From positions 62,001 to 126,000 of the forward strand of contig NZ_BAAAOK010000001.1 in NCBI RefSeq assembly GCF_039530285.1: a stretch of 64,000 bases of DNA, written 5' to 3'. How positions within the stretch are numbered: the first letter of the stretch is position 1; each line of letters opens with the position of its first letter. The position numbers and the translations under genes were made by a program. The notes beneath the pieces are model-generated. The model was not told the DNA's origin. It worked only from the letters and a program-made list of their open reading frames with translations, and searched no databases. Source of the DNA: Actinomadura_C alba (GTDB lineage: Bacteria; Actinomycetota; Actinomycetes; Streptosporangiales; Streptosporangiaceae). Positions 18,078-26,240 of the stretch are shown here, one piece after another.

Positions 18078-19694
18078 TCACATGCGCTTGGCCTGCAGGA
18101 GGTTGAAGGCGGGGTAGGCCTGCGCGCGGATTCCGGTGAGCTTCTTCGGGTCCCAGGCGGTCATCAGCTCGGTGTGCACGACCGGGTAGAGCACGGCCTG
18201 CTCGGCGATGATGTCGATGTACTCGCGGATGAGCTTGACCTTCTTGGCGGGATCGGCCTCCTCTGAGGCCTTGTCCATCTTCGCGAAGAGGGCCTTGGCG
18301 TCAGCGCTGGAGTCCCACTTGCTGTACGCCATCCAGGTGCCGCCGGACGTGTAGTTATAGCGCAGGATCAGGTCAGGGTCGAGACTGAACTGGTTCGGGT
18401 TCGAGGCCGCCGCGACCACCTGGTAGGACTGCGACTGGTCCATCTTGGTGAACAGCGCGGCGGTGTCCTGCGGCTCCAGGACGGTCTTGACGCCGATCGC
18501 CTGCCAAGAGTTCGCGATCGTGGGCAGGCAGTCGGCGATCCAGCTGACGTTGACCGCCATCAGCGTGATCGACAGATTGCTGACGCCGGCCTCCTTGAGC
18601 AGCGCCTTCGCCTTCTCCGGGTTGTAGGCGTAGACGGTCTTCGCCTTGGCGTAGGCCGGGTTCTCCTGGTTGAGGAAGCTGGTGGCCGGGGTTCCGTGCC
18701 CCTTGAGCGCCACGTCGATCATTTTCTGGGTGTCGATCGCGTAGAGCAGCGCCTGGCGGACCCGTACGTCGTTGAAGGGCTTCAGTCCGGTGTTGAACAT
18801 CAGGAACATGTGGTTCATGCCCTTGCCGCCCTCGACGGTCAGCCCGGACTTGCGCAGCTGGTCGATGTTGGCGTACGGGACGTTGTCGGCGATCTGGGCC
18901 TCTGCGCTGGAGCCGGAGATCTTCGCGACCCGGGCGGAGGCGTCCACGATGGACAGCCAGTTCATCTTCTTGATGGTGGGCTTGCGGGGGCCGTTGTAGT
19001 CCGCGAAAGCCTCGAAGGTCGTGTTGGACTTCGGGTTGTGCGCGGTCATCTTGTAGGGACCGGAACCGACGGCCTTGCCGCCCTTGGCCGCGTCCCAGCC
19101 GCCCGGGACGCCGAAGACGTGCTTCGGCAGGATCTTCGCGATGCCCAGTCGCGGGAGCGCGTCCGGGAACGGGAACTTGAGGACCAGCTCGACGCTGGTG
19201 TCATCGACCTTGCGCGCCTCCTTCAGCCAGCTCCCGAAGAAGGAGTAGGCCAGCAGGGCCTCCGGGTCGAGGATCCGCTCGAAGGTGAACAGCACGTCGT
19301 CGACGGTGACCGGCTGCCCGTCGTGCCACTTGGCGCCCGGGCGCAGGCTGAACTTCCACGTTGTCGCGGAGGTGTCGGTCGGCAGAGCGGTGGCCAGCGC
19401 CGGATAGGGGGCGCGGGTGATCGGGTCGGTGTCCACCAGACCCTCATAGATGTGGCTGATGCCGGCCATCGAGAAGGCCGACGCCGTCATGGTCGGGTCC
19501 CAGCTCTGGTCGTTGCCGTATCCGATGACGGCCGTGACGAGGTCCTTGTCCCCGCCGGCGCCGGTCGAACTGGTCGACGCGGGGCCACTGCAGGCGGAGA
19601 GGGCGGCGGTGATGGCCGCCGCGGCGCTCACCGTCCCGCTGTAGCGCAGAAAGTCGCGGCGGCTGACGACGGGCCGGGATATCGGGGCGCTCAC
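18078..19694 (-). CDS. Extracellular solute-binding lipoprotein, SBP_bac_5 family
   Basis: This is a 538-residue binding protein of the Dpp/Opp family. The N-terminus contains a Tat-like motif SRRDFLRYSG and a lipobox LSAC, so it should be exported (possibly folded) and lipidated. The GTG at 19694 is chosen because AGGAGG lies just upstream and a signal sequence follows. The segment YEGLVDTDPITRAPYPALA and KWHDGQPVTVDDVLFT are family hallmarks. It is the first gene of the minus-strand operon reaching the aldolase. Its promoter region carries the shared operator at 19753-19774. Despite the peptide-type family, context suggests sialic acid or a sialoside as ligand. Confidence 0.92.
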   Translation of the reverse strand: MSAPISRPVVSRRDFLRYSGTVSAAAAITAALSACSGPASTSSTGAGGDKDLVTAVIGYGNDQSWDPTMTASAFSMAGISHIYEGLVDTDPITRAPYPALATALPTDTSATTWKFSLRPGAKWHDGQPVTVDDVLFTFERILDPEALLAYSFFGSWLKEARKVDDTSVELVLKFPFPDALPRLGIAKILPKHVFGVPGGWDAAKGGKAVGSGPYKMTAHNPKSNTTFEAFADYNGPRKPTIKKMNWLSIVDASARVAKISGSSAEAQIADNVPYANIDQLRKSGLTVEGGKGMNHMFLMFNTGLKPFNDVRVRQALLYAIDTQKMIDVALKGHGTPATSFLNQENPAYAKAKTVYAYNPEKAKALLKEAGVSNLSITLMAVNVSWIADCLPTIANSWQAIGVKTVLEPQDTAALFTKMDQSQSYQVVAAASNPNQFSLDPDLILRYNYTSGGTWMAYSKWDSSADAKALFAKMDKASEEADPAKKVKLIREYIDIIAEQAVLYPVVHTELMTAWDPKKLTGIRAQAYPAFNLLQAKRM

Positions 19695-19752
19695 GGTGCC
19701 TCCTGGAGAGGATCTGGTTCGGGCAGGGGGGAGTTCTTCGCTGTGGGAGATT

Positions 19753-19774
19753 GGACGTCCCACATCCCATGTCC
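19753..19774. promoter_or_regulatory. Operator-like site in the transporter/regulator intergenic region
   Basis: A 22-bp element begins GGACGTCCCACATCCCA and ends ATGTCC, with imperfect inverted ends (GGACGT/ATGTCC, spacer 10). The first 17 bp match the element at 22025 except for two swapped purines. It lies between the divergent binding-protein gene and the FadR-type regulator gene. It is a candidate binding site for that regulator. Confidence 0.65.
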
Positions 19775-19839
19775 AGTAGAGTGGAGGCTAGGGTCGAGTC
19801 CGTGTCGGGTCAAGAGCAAATGACCAGGAGATGTCCATC

Positions 19840-20631
19840 ATGTTTCACGATGATCGTCACAACGCCGTGAACGACTCCGACAGGCGCCCCACCGTAGCCA
19901 CTGGATCCGGTCCGGTCGCTCGAGGTCGGCGGCTGAGCCGCGCGGTCGAGGTGCAGGAGGCGGTCAAGGACATCATCTTGCGGCGCGGCCTGACGACTGG
20001 AGATCCACTGCCGACCGAGTCCGAGCTCATGGAAGAGCTGGGCATCGGCCGCAATTCCGTCAGGGAGGCCCTCAAGGTCCTCCAGGCCGTCGGCATCGTC
20101 GACATCCGCCACGGCTTCGGCATGTTCGTCGGCCGGATGTCGCTGAGCGGCCTGGTCGACGAACTGGCCTTCCACAGCCGCATCGCGATGCAGGACGAGC
20201 GGGACCATCTCCGCCACCTCATCGAGATCCGGGAGATCCTGGAGCACGGGCTGGTACAGCGCCTGATCGACCAGAACGAGGACGCCGACATGGCCGCGCT
20301 CCTCGCCCCCGCCCGCGAGATCATCGAGCGCATGGAGGCCGAGGCGCTGGTCGGGGCGGTCTCCCCGGAGACCGACCGGCTCTTCCACGACGTGCTGTAC
20401 CAGCCGCTCGGAAACCCCCTGGTGGGCCAGCTCCTCGGCGCGTTCTGGGAGGTCTACCATCAGCTCAGCGACGATCTGGGCACCCCCGACGAGACCCCGG
20501 CCGACGTCGCTCGCAAACATCGCGACATCTATACGGCGGTCATCACCGGAGATCGGGCGGGAGCGGTGACGGCGATGCGCGCGCACTTCGACGGCGTACG
20601 CTCGCGGCTCGCCCGCCTGGGCCCGAACTGA
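19840..20631 (+). CDS. FadR-subfamily GntR transcriptional regulator
   Basis: This is a 263-residue DNA-binding repressor/activator. An N-terminal winged helix (TESELMEELGIGRNSVREAL) is followed by an FCD ligand-binding domain. The FCD domain has its usual metal-binding pattern (HLIEIREILEHG, LFHDVLYQPLGNPL and KHRDIYTAVITGD). The ATG at 19840 is chosen since CAGGAG lies nine bases upstream. The ATG at 19831 directly abuts it. The gene diverges from the sialic-acid-type transporter operon, and three nearby intergenic regions share an operator. Known sialic-acid regulators (NanR of Escherichia coli) belong to the same subfamily, so a sialic-acid-responsive role is likely but inferred. Confidence 0.92.
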   Translation: MFHDDRHNAVNDSDRRPTVATGSGPVARGRRLSRAVEVQEAVKDIILRRGLTTGDPLPTESELMEELGIGRNSVREALKVLQAVGIVDIRHGFGMFVGRMSLSGLVDELAFHSRIAMQDERDHLRHLIEIREILEHGLVQRLIDQNEDADMAALLAPAREIIERMEAEALVGAVSPETDRLFHDVLYQPLGNPLVGQLLGAFWEVYHQLSDDLGTPDETPADVARKHRDIYTAVITGDRAGAVTAMRAHFDGVRSRLARLGPN

Positions 20632-20645
20632 GCCGTACCACCGGG

Positions 20646-20699
20646 CGCGAACAACCGCATGAGGGCTCTCCCCCCGCGGTGATCATGCAGTTGTTCGCG
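20646..20699. terminator. Imperfect long stem-loop between convergent genes
   Basis: Arms 20646-20655 and 20690-20699 pair perfectly (10 bp). After one mismatch a second 6-bp stem (GCATGA/TCATGC) continues. It lies between the regulator (ends 20631) and the minus-strand sialidase (ends 20717), so it is probably a bidirectional terminator. Confidence 0.7.
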
Positions 20700-20716
20700 G
20701 CACTCGGCGGAGAAGG

Positions 20717-21925
20717 TCAGCCCAGGTCGCGCAGCGGGACGCGGTGGAACGTGATCGTCTCGTACGGCCCGGCGTCGCCGGTCTCGTAGAGCACCCCGAC
20801 CGTCTTGGCGTCGAGCTGGACCAGGTCCGAGTAGGCGGCGGGCACTCCCGACAGGGCCCGCGCCGAGCGCCACGTGACGCCCTGGTCGTCACTGGCCCGG
20901 ATCGTCATGACGGCGCGGCTGCCCGGATCGGCCGGTCCGGCGTAGAGCAGTGGTGCGTTGTTCCCCTTCAGCTGCAGGACGCTGCCCTCGACCACCGGGC
21001 CGGCGAGCGTGGCCTGCGGGCGGAACGGCGCCTTCAGGGTCCGGCCGCCGTCGAGGCTGTAGGCGTCGGCGCGGGTCCCCGGGGCTGTGCCATTGTGATC
21101 ACGGGTGTTGAAGTAGACGCGGCCGTCGGGGAGTTCCGCGGCCGTCGTCTCGTTGACGTTGATGTAGCCGTCGGGGTTGTCGTCGACATAGCCGATGTGC
21201 CAGGTCCGGCCGTCATCGTCACTGTAGAGCGAGTGCCCGCCGTAGTACTTCGCCTCCGAACCGAGGTCGGGCGAGCCCGCCGGGGGCGCGATCGAGTGGT
21301 TGGCCGGGACCACGAGCCGGCCCGCGTGCTCGCCCCGCGTCAGCCGGATCGCGTGGCCGGGGGCGGTGGCGTACCAGCGCCAGTCGGCGAGCTTGGTGTC
21401 CGCCGTGATCTCGCGGGAGTCCGACCACGTGGCGCCGTCGTCGTCGCTGTACTGGACGAAGACCCTCCTGCTCTGCTCGGGAGGCACCTGGCCGCGCAGG
21501 ATCGCCGCCTCGGTGGCGGTTCCCCCGTTGTACGTGGTCAGCAGCACGACGCGGCCGCTCTCCGTCACCACGGGCGCCGGATTGCCGGATGTGTTCGGCC
21601 CGCTGTCCTCGACGACCTTCAACGATCCCCACGTGCAGCCGCCGTCGGCCGACCGCTTCACCACCGTGTCGATGTCACCGGCGTCACCGAGACCGCTCCG
21701 CCGACCCTCGGCGAAGGCGAGCAGCTCCCCCGACTTCGTGGCGACGACCGCCGGGATGCGAAAACCGCTGTAACCCTCGGTCCCCGATTTGTACGGCACG
21801 GACACCTCGCATCGCTGGCGCCCAGGCTCGGCACCGCTCGCGGGAGACGCGCTGGTGACGACGCCGGCCGTAAGCGCGGCCGCGAAACTCGCGGCGAGAG
21901 CTGAGCGGCGATTGAGTGCTGGCAT
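20717..21925 (-). CDS. Secreted exo-alpha-sialidase (GH33-like), single domain
   Basis: This is a 402-residue exported neuraminidase. The signal peptide contains a twin-arginine-like NRRSALAASFAAAL and ends near ASGAEP. The catalytic six-blade propeller has the FRIP motif (GFRIPAVV, supplying the arginine-triad residue). It also has several Asp-boxes (SADGGCTWG, SDDDGATWS, SDDDGRTWH, SDDQGVTWR) and the catalytic Tyr candidate in VGVLYETGDAG. There is no extra carbohydrate-binding module. It diverges from a second, larger sialidase. The shared intergenic region holds two operator-like sites. It should release terminal sialic acid from glycoconjugates outside the cell. Confidence 0.93.
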   Translation of the reverse strand: MPALNRRSALAASFAAALTAGVVTSASPASGAEPGRQRCEVSVPYKSGTEGYSGFRIPAVVATKSGELLAFAEGRRSGLGDAGDIDTVVKRSADGGCTWGSLKVVEDSGPNTSGNPAPVVTESGRVVLLTTYNGGTATEAAILRGQVPPEQSRRVFVQYSDDDGATWSDSREITADTKLADWRWYATAPGHAIRLTRGEHAGRLVVPANHSIAPPAGSPDLGSEAKYYGGHSLYSDDDGRTWHIGYVDDNPDGYINVNETTAAELPDGRVYFNTRDHNGTAPGTRADAYSLDGGRTLKAPFRPQATLAGPVVEGSVLQLKGNNAPLLYAGPADPGSRAVMTIRASDDQGVTWRSARALSGVPAAYSDLVQLDAKTVGVLYETGDAGPYETITFHRVPLRDLG

Positions 21926-21943
21926 GCTCCTCGTCCTCTCCTA

Positions 21944-21966
21944 GGACATGGGATGTCCCATGTTCC
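21944..21966. promoter_or_regulatory. Palindromic operator-like site between the two sialidase genes
   Basis: A perfect inverted repeat ACATGGGA-TG-TCCCATGT occupies 21946-21963 and is flanked by GG and TTCC. The complementary strand contains GGACATCCCATGTCC, which matches the site at 22025 with one pyrimidine change. It lies 19 bases upstream of the minus-strand sialidase start, a position suited to repression. Confidence 0.7.
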
Positions 21967-22024
21967 GAGGACGTTAACGACGCGTATCGACATCGTCAAG
22001 GAAACGGTCCGATCACCCTCTAGT

Positions 22025-22053
22025 GGACATCCCACGTCCCACATAGGATGTCC
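22025..22053. promoter_or_regulatory. Operator-like site upstream of the second sialidase
   Basis: The element begins GGACATCCCACGTCCCA and ends GGATGTCC, giving 8-bp inverted ends (GGACATCC/GGATGTCC) around a 13-base spacer. Its first 17 bp match the transporter-promoter site at 19753. It lies 31 bases before the sialidase start codon at 22085. Confidence 0.65.
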
Positions 22054-22084
22054 CGCACCCACTTCTCTTCCAGAAGGGCACGAC

Positions 22085-23989
22085 ATGAAGTACGCGCCTG
22101 AGAAGCCGCCGGGCCGCCGCAGAGGCGCCCGGCGATGGATCGCTCTGACCCTCGCCGCGGTGCTCACGGGTGCACTCGCCGCCCCGGCGGCCGCCGAGCC
22201 CGCCCCGGCGGCCGCACCCTTCGTCGACGAGCAGGTCCTGTTCAAGCAGAAGGACTTCGGCTACGCCTGCTTCCGCATCCCGGCGGTGGTCCGCGCGACC
22301 AACGGCATGGTGCTGGCCTTCGCCGAGGGACGTGTCAAGGACTGCGGCGACGACGAGGACATCGACCTCGTGCTGCGCCGCTCCTCCGACGGCGGGCGCA
22401 CGTGGGGGCCGTTGCAGCTGGTCTCCGAGGGCAACGGCTCGACGCACGGCAACCCGGTGCCGATCGTGGACCGGCGTACCGGCCGCGTCGCTCTGGTGAG
22501 CACGCACAACGGACCCGCGCCCTGTCCCAACGGCTGCGACCGCGATCCCTACGTGCAGGTCAGCGACGACCACGGCGCCACCTGGTCCGCGCCTCGCGAG
22601 ATGACCGAGGGCAAGCGGCCCGAATGGAACTTCTGGTACGCGACGGGCCCGATGCACGGCATCCAGCTCACCCGCGGCCCGCACGCCGGTCGGCTGGTCG
22701 TCGGCGCCAGCCACGAGACCTACGACGGCGTGGGCCCGCACGTCTACGGCACGCACCTCCTCTACAGTGACGACGGCGGCCTGACCTGGAACATCGGTGC
22801 CACGACCTCGTTCGACGATGGCACGATCATCGCCCAGGAGGTCACCGTCACCGAGCTGACCGACGGCCGGGTCTACGCGCTCGCCCGCGAGCGCGGCACC
22901 GACCCGGGCCACCGCGCGTACGCGACCAGCAGCGATGGCGGTGCGACGTTCGACAAGCCGTTCCGGATCATCGATCTGCCGATGGCGGACGTGCAGGCCT
23001 CGACCCTGCGGCTGCGCGCGACCAACGAGGGGGACCCGAACAACCGCATCCTGCTGTCGTCGCCGGCGCACCCGGTGGCGCGCGAAGTGATGTCGGTGCG
23101 CTCGTCCTACGACGAGGGGCGCACCTGGCAGCCCTGGGAGAAGGGCAAGGTCTTCTGGTGGGGGCCGACGGCCTACTCGGACATGGTCGAACTCGACGGT
23201 GACGAGATCGGGCTCTACTACGAAGCGGGAGTGGCCACACCGTACGAGTCGATCCGCTGGGCGCGGTTCAACGAGGCCTACCTCGCCACGCCCAACGGAA
23301 CGCCGCCGGGCGTTCCCGGGCCTCCGGCGCCAGGGCCGAAGACTCCCGACGCCTCCCCCAACCGCAACCCGGCCTATGTCCGGGGCGGAGCGGGTACGGT
23401 GCCCGGCCGCTTCGGTAACGGGCTGTCCCTGGACCGCGTGGACGACCGCGTCGAGGTGCCGTTCGACGAGTCGATCGACCTCGGCGGCGACGACTTCACG
23501 ATGATGACATGGTTCCGCTACTCCGCCACGACAGGAGCCCATTCGCTGCTCTGGGGGTATCGGGTGGGCACCGGCACCACCCCGGCGGTGTGGCTGCGTG
23601 CGGAGCCGGTTTCGAACCGGATCCGGGCGTTGATCATGGTCGACCGATTCAACGTCTCCGTACAGTCGGCGGGTTCCTACAACGATGGGCAGTGGCACCA
23701 TGTGGTGCTGCAGCGCGCTGACGGGCAGTTCGTCCTGCGCGTCGACGGGGCGGTGGTCGCTTCGGCGGCCGTCCCGCCGGGGTCGGTCACGGAGGGCAAG
23801 GAGTTCGGCGTTCAGGGAATCCATGTCGGACAGCGCCTGGACGGCGTCGACCGGTTCCTCGGCACCCTCGACGAGGTGCGCGTCTACAAGCGCGCTCTGA
23901 GCTCCGAGGAGCTCGGCCTGATCGAGTCGCGCAACCTGCCGATCGGTGGCCGGCTCGGGCTCCGGCTCCCGCTGGACACCGTCCACTGA
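22085..23989 (+). CDS. Secreted sialidase with C-terminal LamG-like domain
   Basis: This is a 634-residue exported neuraminidase. The ATG at 22085 follows AGAAGGG, and residues 1-36 form a signal peptide ending at AAAEP. The catalytic propeller (about 45-400) has FRIPAVV with the first triad Arg, five Asp-box-like repeats (SSDGGRTWG, SDDHGATWS, SDDGGLTWN, SSDGGATFD, SYDEGRTWQ) and the Tyr-containing IGLYYEAGVATPYES. A Pro-rich linker (about 405-435) leads to a concanavalin/LamG-type domain (about 440-615) with DDFTMMTWFRY and DGQWHHVVLQRADG. That domain probably binds the substrate glycan. It is the larger, targeted partner of the divergent single-domain sialidase, with which it shares putative operators. 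Confidence 0.94.
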   Translation: MKYAPEKPPGRRRGARRWIALTLAAVLTGALAAPAAAEPAPAAAPFVDEQVLFKQKDFGYACFRIPAVVRATNGMVLAFAEGRVKDCGDDEDIDLVLRRSSDGGRTWGPLQLVSEGNGSTHGNPVPIVDRRTGRVALVSTHNGPAPCPNGCDRDPYVQVSDDHGATWSAPREMTEGKRPEWNFWYATGPMHGIQLTRGPHAGRLVVGASHETYDGVGPHVYGTHLLYSDDGGLTWNIGATTSFDDGTIIAQEVTVTELTDGRVYALARERGTDPGHRAYATSSDGGATFDKPFRIIDLPMADVQASTLRLRATNEGDPNNRILLSSPAHPVAREVMSVRSSYDEGRTWQPWEKGKVFWWGPTAYSDMVELDGDEIGLYYEAGVATPYESIRWARFNEAYLATPNGTPPGVPGPPAPGPKTPDASPNRNPAYVRGGAGTVPGRFGNGLSLDRVDDRVEVPFDESIDLGGDDFTMMTWFRYSATTGAHSLLWGYRVGTGTTPAVWLRAEPVSNRIRALIMVDRFNVSVQSAGSYNDGQWHHVVLQRADGQFVLRVDGAVVASAAVPPGSVTEGKEFGVQGIHVGQRLDGVDRFLGTLDEVRVYKRALSSEELGLIESRNLPIGGRLGLRLPLDTVH

Positions 23990-23996
23990 CCGGCAC

Positions 23997-24033
23997 GGAG
24001 GGCGCTCCCCGCGCGGGGCGGCGAGCGCCCTCC
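23997..24033 (+). terminator. Stem-loop after the LamG sialidase gene
   Basis: Perfect 11-bp arms (GGAGGGCGCTC at 23997-24007 and GAGCGCCCTCC at 24023-24033) lie directly after the sialidase stop. The loop is itself GC-palindromic. It probably terminates or attenuates the message before the beta-galactosidase gene. Confidence 0.7.
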
Positions 24034-24088
24034 GGAGCCATGACCCACCGACCGGCCGGACGACCTGCGGGGTCGCAACACCTCAGGA

Positions 24089-24126
24089 GAGAGCACAGCA
24101 TGGCCCAAGGAGAGCACAGCATGGCC
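24089..24126 (+). repeat. Direct duplication of ribosome site and start codon
   Basis: A 17-base sequence (GAGAGCACAGCATGGCC) is present at 24089-24105 and again at 24110-24126, exactly 21 bases apart. Both copies have a GGAG-containing ribosome site and an ATG in the same frame, so the beta-galactosidase gene has two equivalent starts, 24100 and 24121. Confidence 0.9.
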
Positions 24127-26151
24127 GAGCCCCTGCCACACCCGGACCCGACCCTCTCCAAAATCATGTTCGGGAGCGACTACAACCCCGAACAGTGGCC
24201 GGCCTCGATGTGGGCCGAGGACATGAGGCTGATGGCCGAGACCGGGGTCTCCCTCGTCTCGGTCGGCATCTTCTCCTGGGCGAGCGTCGAGCCGCGCCCG
24301 GGGGCCTACGACTTCGGGTGGTTCGACCAGGTGATGGACAACCTGGCCGAGGCCGGCATCGGCGCGAGCGTCGCGACGATGACCGCCTCTCCCCCGCCGT
24401 GGCTGTCCCACCTGCACCCCGAGATCCTTCCCATGCGACCGGACGGCACAAGGCTGTGGCCGGGCGCGCGCCAGCACTACTGCCCCTCCAGCCCGGTCTA
24501 CCGCGACCACGCCGGCCGGCTGGTCGAGGAGGTCGCGCGCCGGTACGCCGGGCATCCCGCACTGCTGATCTGGCACATCGGCAACGAGTACGGCTGCCAT
24601 ACCCGCCAGTGCTTCTGCGACGTGTCCGCGGAGGACTTCCGGCGCTGGCTCCGCGAGCGCTACGGCGAGATCGGCGAGCTCAACCGGGCCTGGTCCACGA
24701 CCTTCTGGTCACAGCGCTATGACGACTGGGCCGAGATCGTCCCGCCGCGCACGACGCCGACGTTCGCCAACCCCGCGCAACTCCTCGACTTCGCCCGCTT
24801 CAGTGACGACGCGATCCTCGCGTGCTATCTCGCCGAGCGCGACATCATCCGCCGGCACTCACCGGACGTTCCCGTCACCACGAACTTCACCGGGCTGGTG
24901 CACAAGCCGATCGACTCCTACCGGTGGGCGGCCGAGCAGGACGTGGTGAGCCTCGACAGCTACCCCGACCCCTACGATCCGCGGGCCCACGTCGACGCGG
25001 CCTTCGGTTACGACCTGATCCGGTCCGCCCGGTCGGGTCAGCCGTGGCTGCTGATGGAGCAGGCGCCGAGCGCGGTCAACTGGCGTGAACGCAACGCGCC
25101 CAAGCCGCCCGGCGGCATGCGGCTGTGGAGCTGGCAGGCCGTCGCCCAGGGGGCGGACGCCGTGATGTTCTTCCAGTGGCGCCAGGCCGCCGGCGGCGCC
25201 GAGAAGTTCCACTCCGCGATGGTGCCCCACGGCGGCACCGGCACCCGGACCCACCGGGAGGTCCGGGCCCTGGGCGCCGAGTTCGCGGGCGTGGCCGAAC
25301 TGGCCGGTACCCGGGTGCGTGCCGATGTCGCGCTGCTGCACGACTGGGACAACTGGCGTGCGGTGGAGGGCGACGCCCACCCCGGGGTCCTCGATCTGCT
25401 GGAGACGCACCGGGCGCACTACGAACCGCTCTTCGACGCGCACGTGACCTGCGACGTGGTGCCGCCGACCGCTGATCTGTCCGCGTACCGGATGGTCGTG
25501 GTCCCGAACCTCTACCTGATGTCGGCCGAGGTCGCCGACCGGTTGACCCGGTACGTGGCGGACGGCGGCTGCCTGGTGGTGTCGTTCTTCTCGGGCATCG
25601 TCGACGAGTGCGAGCGCGTCCATCTGGGTGGATACCCCGCACCGCTGCGCGAGGCGCTCGGGCTGCGGGTCGACGAGTTCTGGCCGCTTCCCATGGGCGG
25701 GACGGTCGGACTGGACCTGGCGGGCGCGCGGCACAGCGCCACGGTGTGGTCGGAGTGGGTCGAAGAAGAGGGCGCCCGGGTCGTGGCGGCCTTCACCGAG
25801 GGTGAGCTCGCCGGCCGACCCGCGATCACCCGGCACGAGTACGGTGCCGGCGTCGCGTGGTATCTGGCCACCCGCCCCGAGGCGGCGGCGATGCGGAAGT
25901 TGCTCGACCTCGCGCGCGCCGACGCGGGGGTGCTGCCGGTGCTGCCCGACCTGCCGGGCGACGTGCAGGCCGTCGAACGCCACGGCGCGGAGCACTCCTA
26001 CCTGTTCCTGCTGAACCACGGCGGCGAGCCGGCCACGGTGACACTGCCCGCCCCCGGAGTCGACCTGCTGGGCGATGGTTCGCAGTACGTCGACGAGGTG
26101 GTCCTGGCACCCAGGGCGGTCGCCGTGATGCGGCGGGGTTCGGCTGCATAG
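24100..26151 (+). CDS. Glycoside hydrolase family 42 beta-galactosidase
   Basis: This is a 683-residue (or 676 from the second start at 24121) cytoplasmic GH42 enzyme without a signal peptide. The N-terminus GSDYNPEQWP is diagnostic. The acid/base Glu163 is in HIGNEYG, and the nucleophile Glu320 is in LLMEQAPSAVNW. The Cys cluster CHTRQCFC matches the zinc site common in the family. A beta-galactosidase trimerisation domain (about 390-600) and a small C-terminal beta domain follow. It comes after the sialidases. Removing sialic acid exposes galactose on animal-type glycans, so intracellular hydrolysis of galactosides released from sialoglycans is a sensible role. The exact oligosaccharide is unknown. 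Confidence 0.94.
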   Translation: MAQGEHSMAEPLPHPDPTLSKIMFGSDYNPEQWPASMWAEDMRLMAETGVSLVSVGIFSWASVEPRPGAYDFGWFDQVMDNLAEAGIGASVATMTASPPPWLSHLHPEILPMRPDGTRLWPGARQHYCPSSPVYRDHAGRLVEEVARRYAGHPALLIWHIGNEYGCHTRQCFCDVSAEDFRRWLRERYGEIGELNRAWSTTFWSQRYDDWAEIVPPRTTPTFANPAQLLDFARFSDDAILACYLAERDIIRRHSPDVPVTTNFTGLVHKPIDSYRWAAEQDVVSLDSYPDPYDPRAHVDAAFGYDLIRSARSGQPWLLMEQAPSAVNWRERNAPKPPGGMRLWSWQAVAQGADAVMFFQWRQAAGGAEKFHSAMVPHGGTGTRTHREVRALGAEFAGVAELAGTRVRADVALLHDWDNWRAVEGDAHPGVLDLLETHRAHYEPLFDAHVTCDVVPPTADLSAYRMVVVPNLYLMSAEVADRLTRYVADGGCLVVSFFSGIVDECERVHLGGYPAPLREALGLRVDEFWPLPMGGTVGLDLAGARHSATVWSEWVEEEGARVVAAFTEGELAGRPAITRHEYGAGVAWYLATRPEAAAMRKLLDLARADAGVLPVLPDLPGDVQAVERHGAEHSYLFLLNHGGEPATVTLPAPGVDLLGDGSQYVDEVVLAPRAVAVMRRGSAA

Positions 26152-26240
26152 TGGGCGAGCCGTTCGCCCGGGTCTTCGTTCAGCACAAGTTGATCACTAT
26201 GCACCGGGCGGGCTTGATCGATGCCGCGGGCGTCATCACC

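Noticed and set aside
24040..24099. Earlier ATG at 24040 as the beta-galactosidase start
   Set aside because: It lies just after a stem-loop with no ribosome site and adds 20 residues unlike the family. Two well-placed starts follow at 24100 and 24121.
26152..26240. Possible small gene between the beta-galactosidase and the AfsR-like regulator
   Set aside because: Only short frames without ribosome sites or conserved features; convergent gene ends leave little room.
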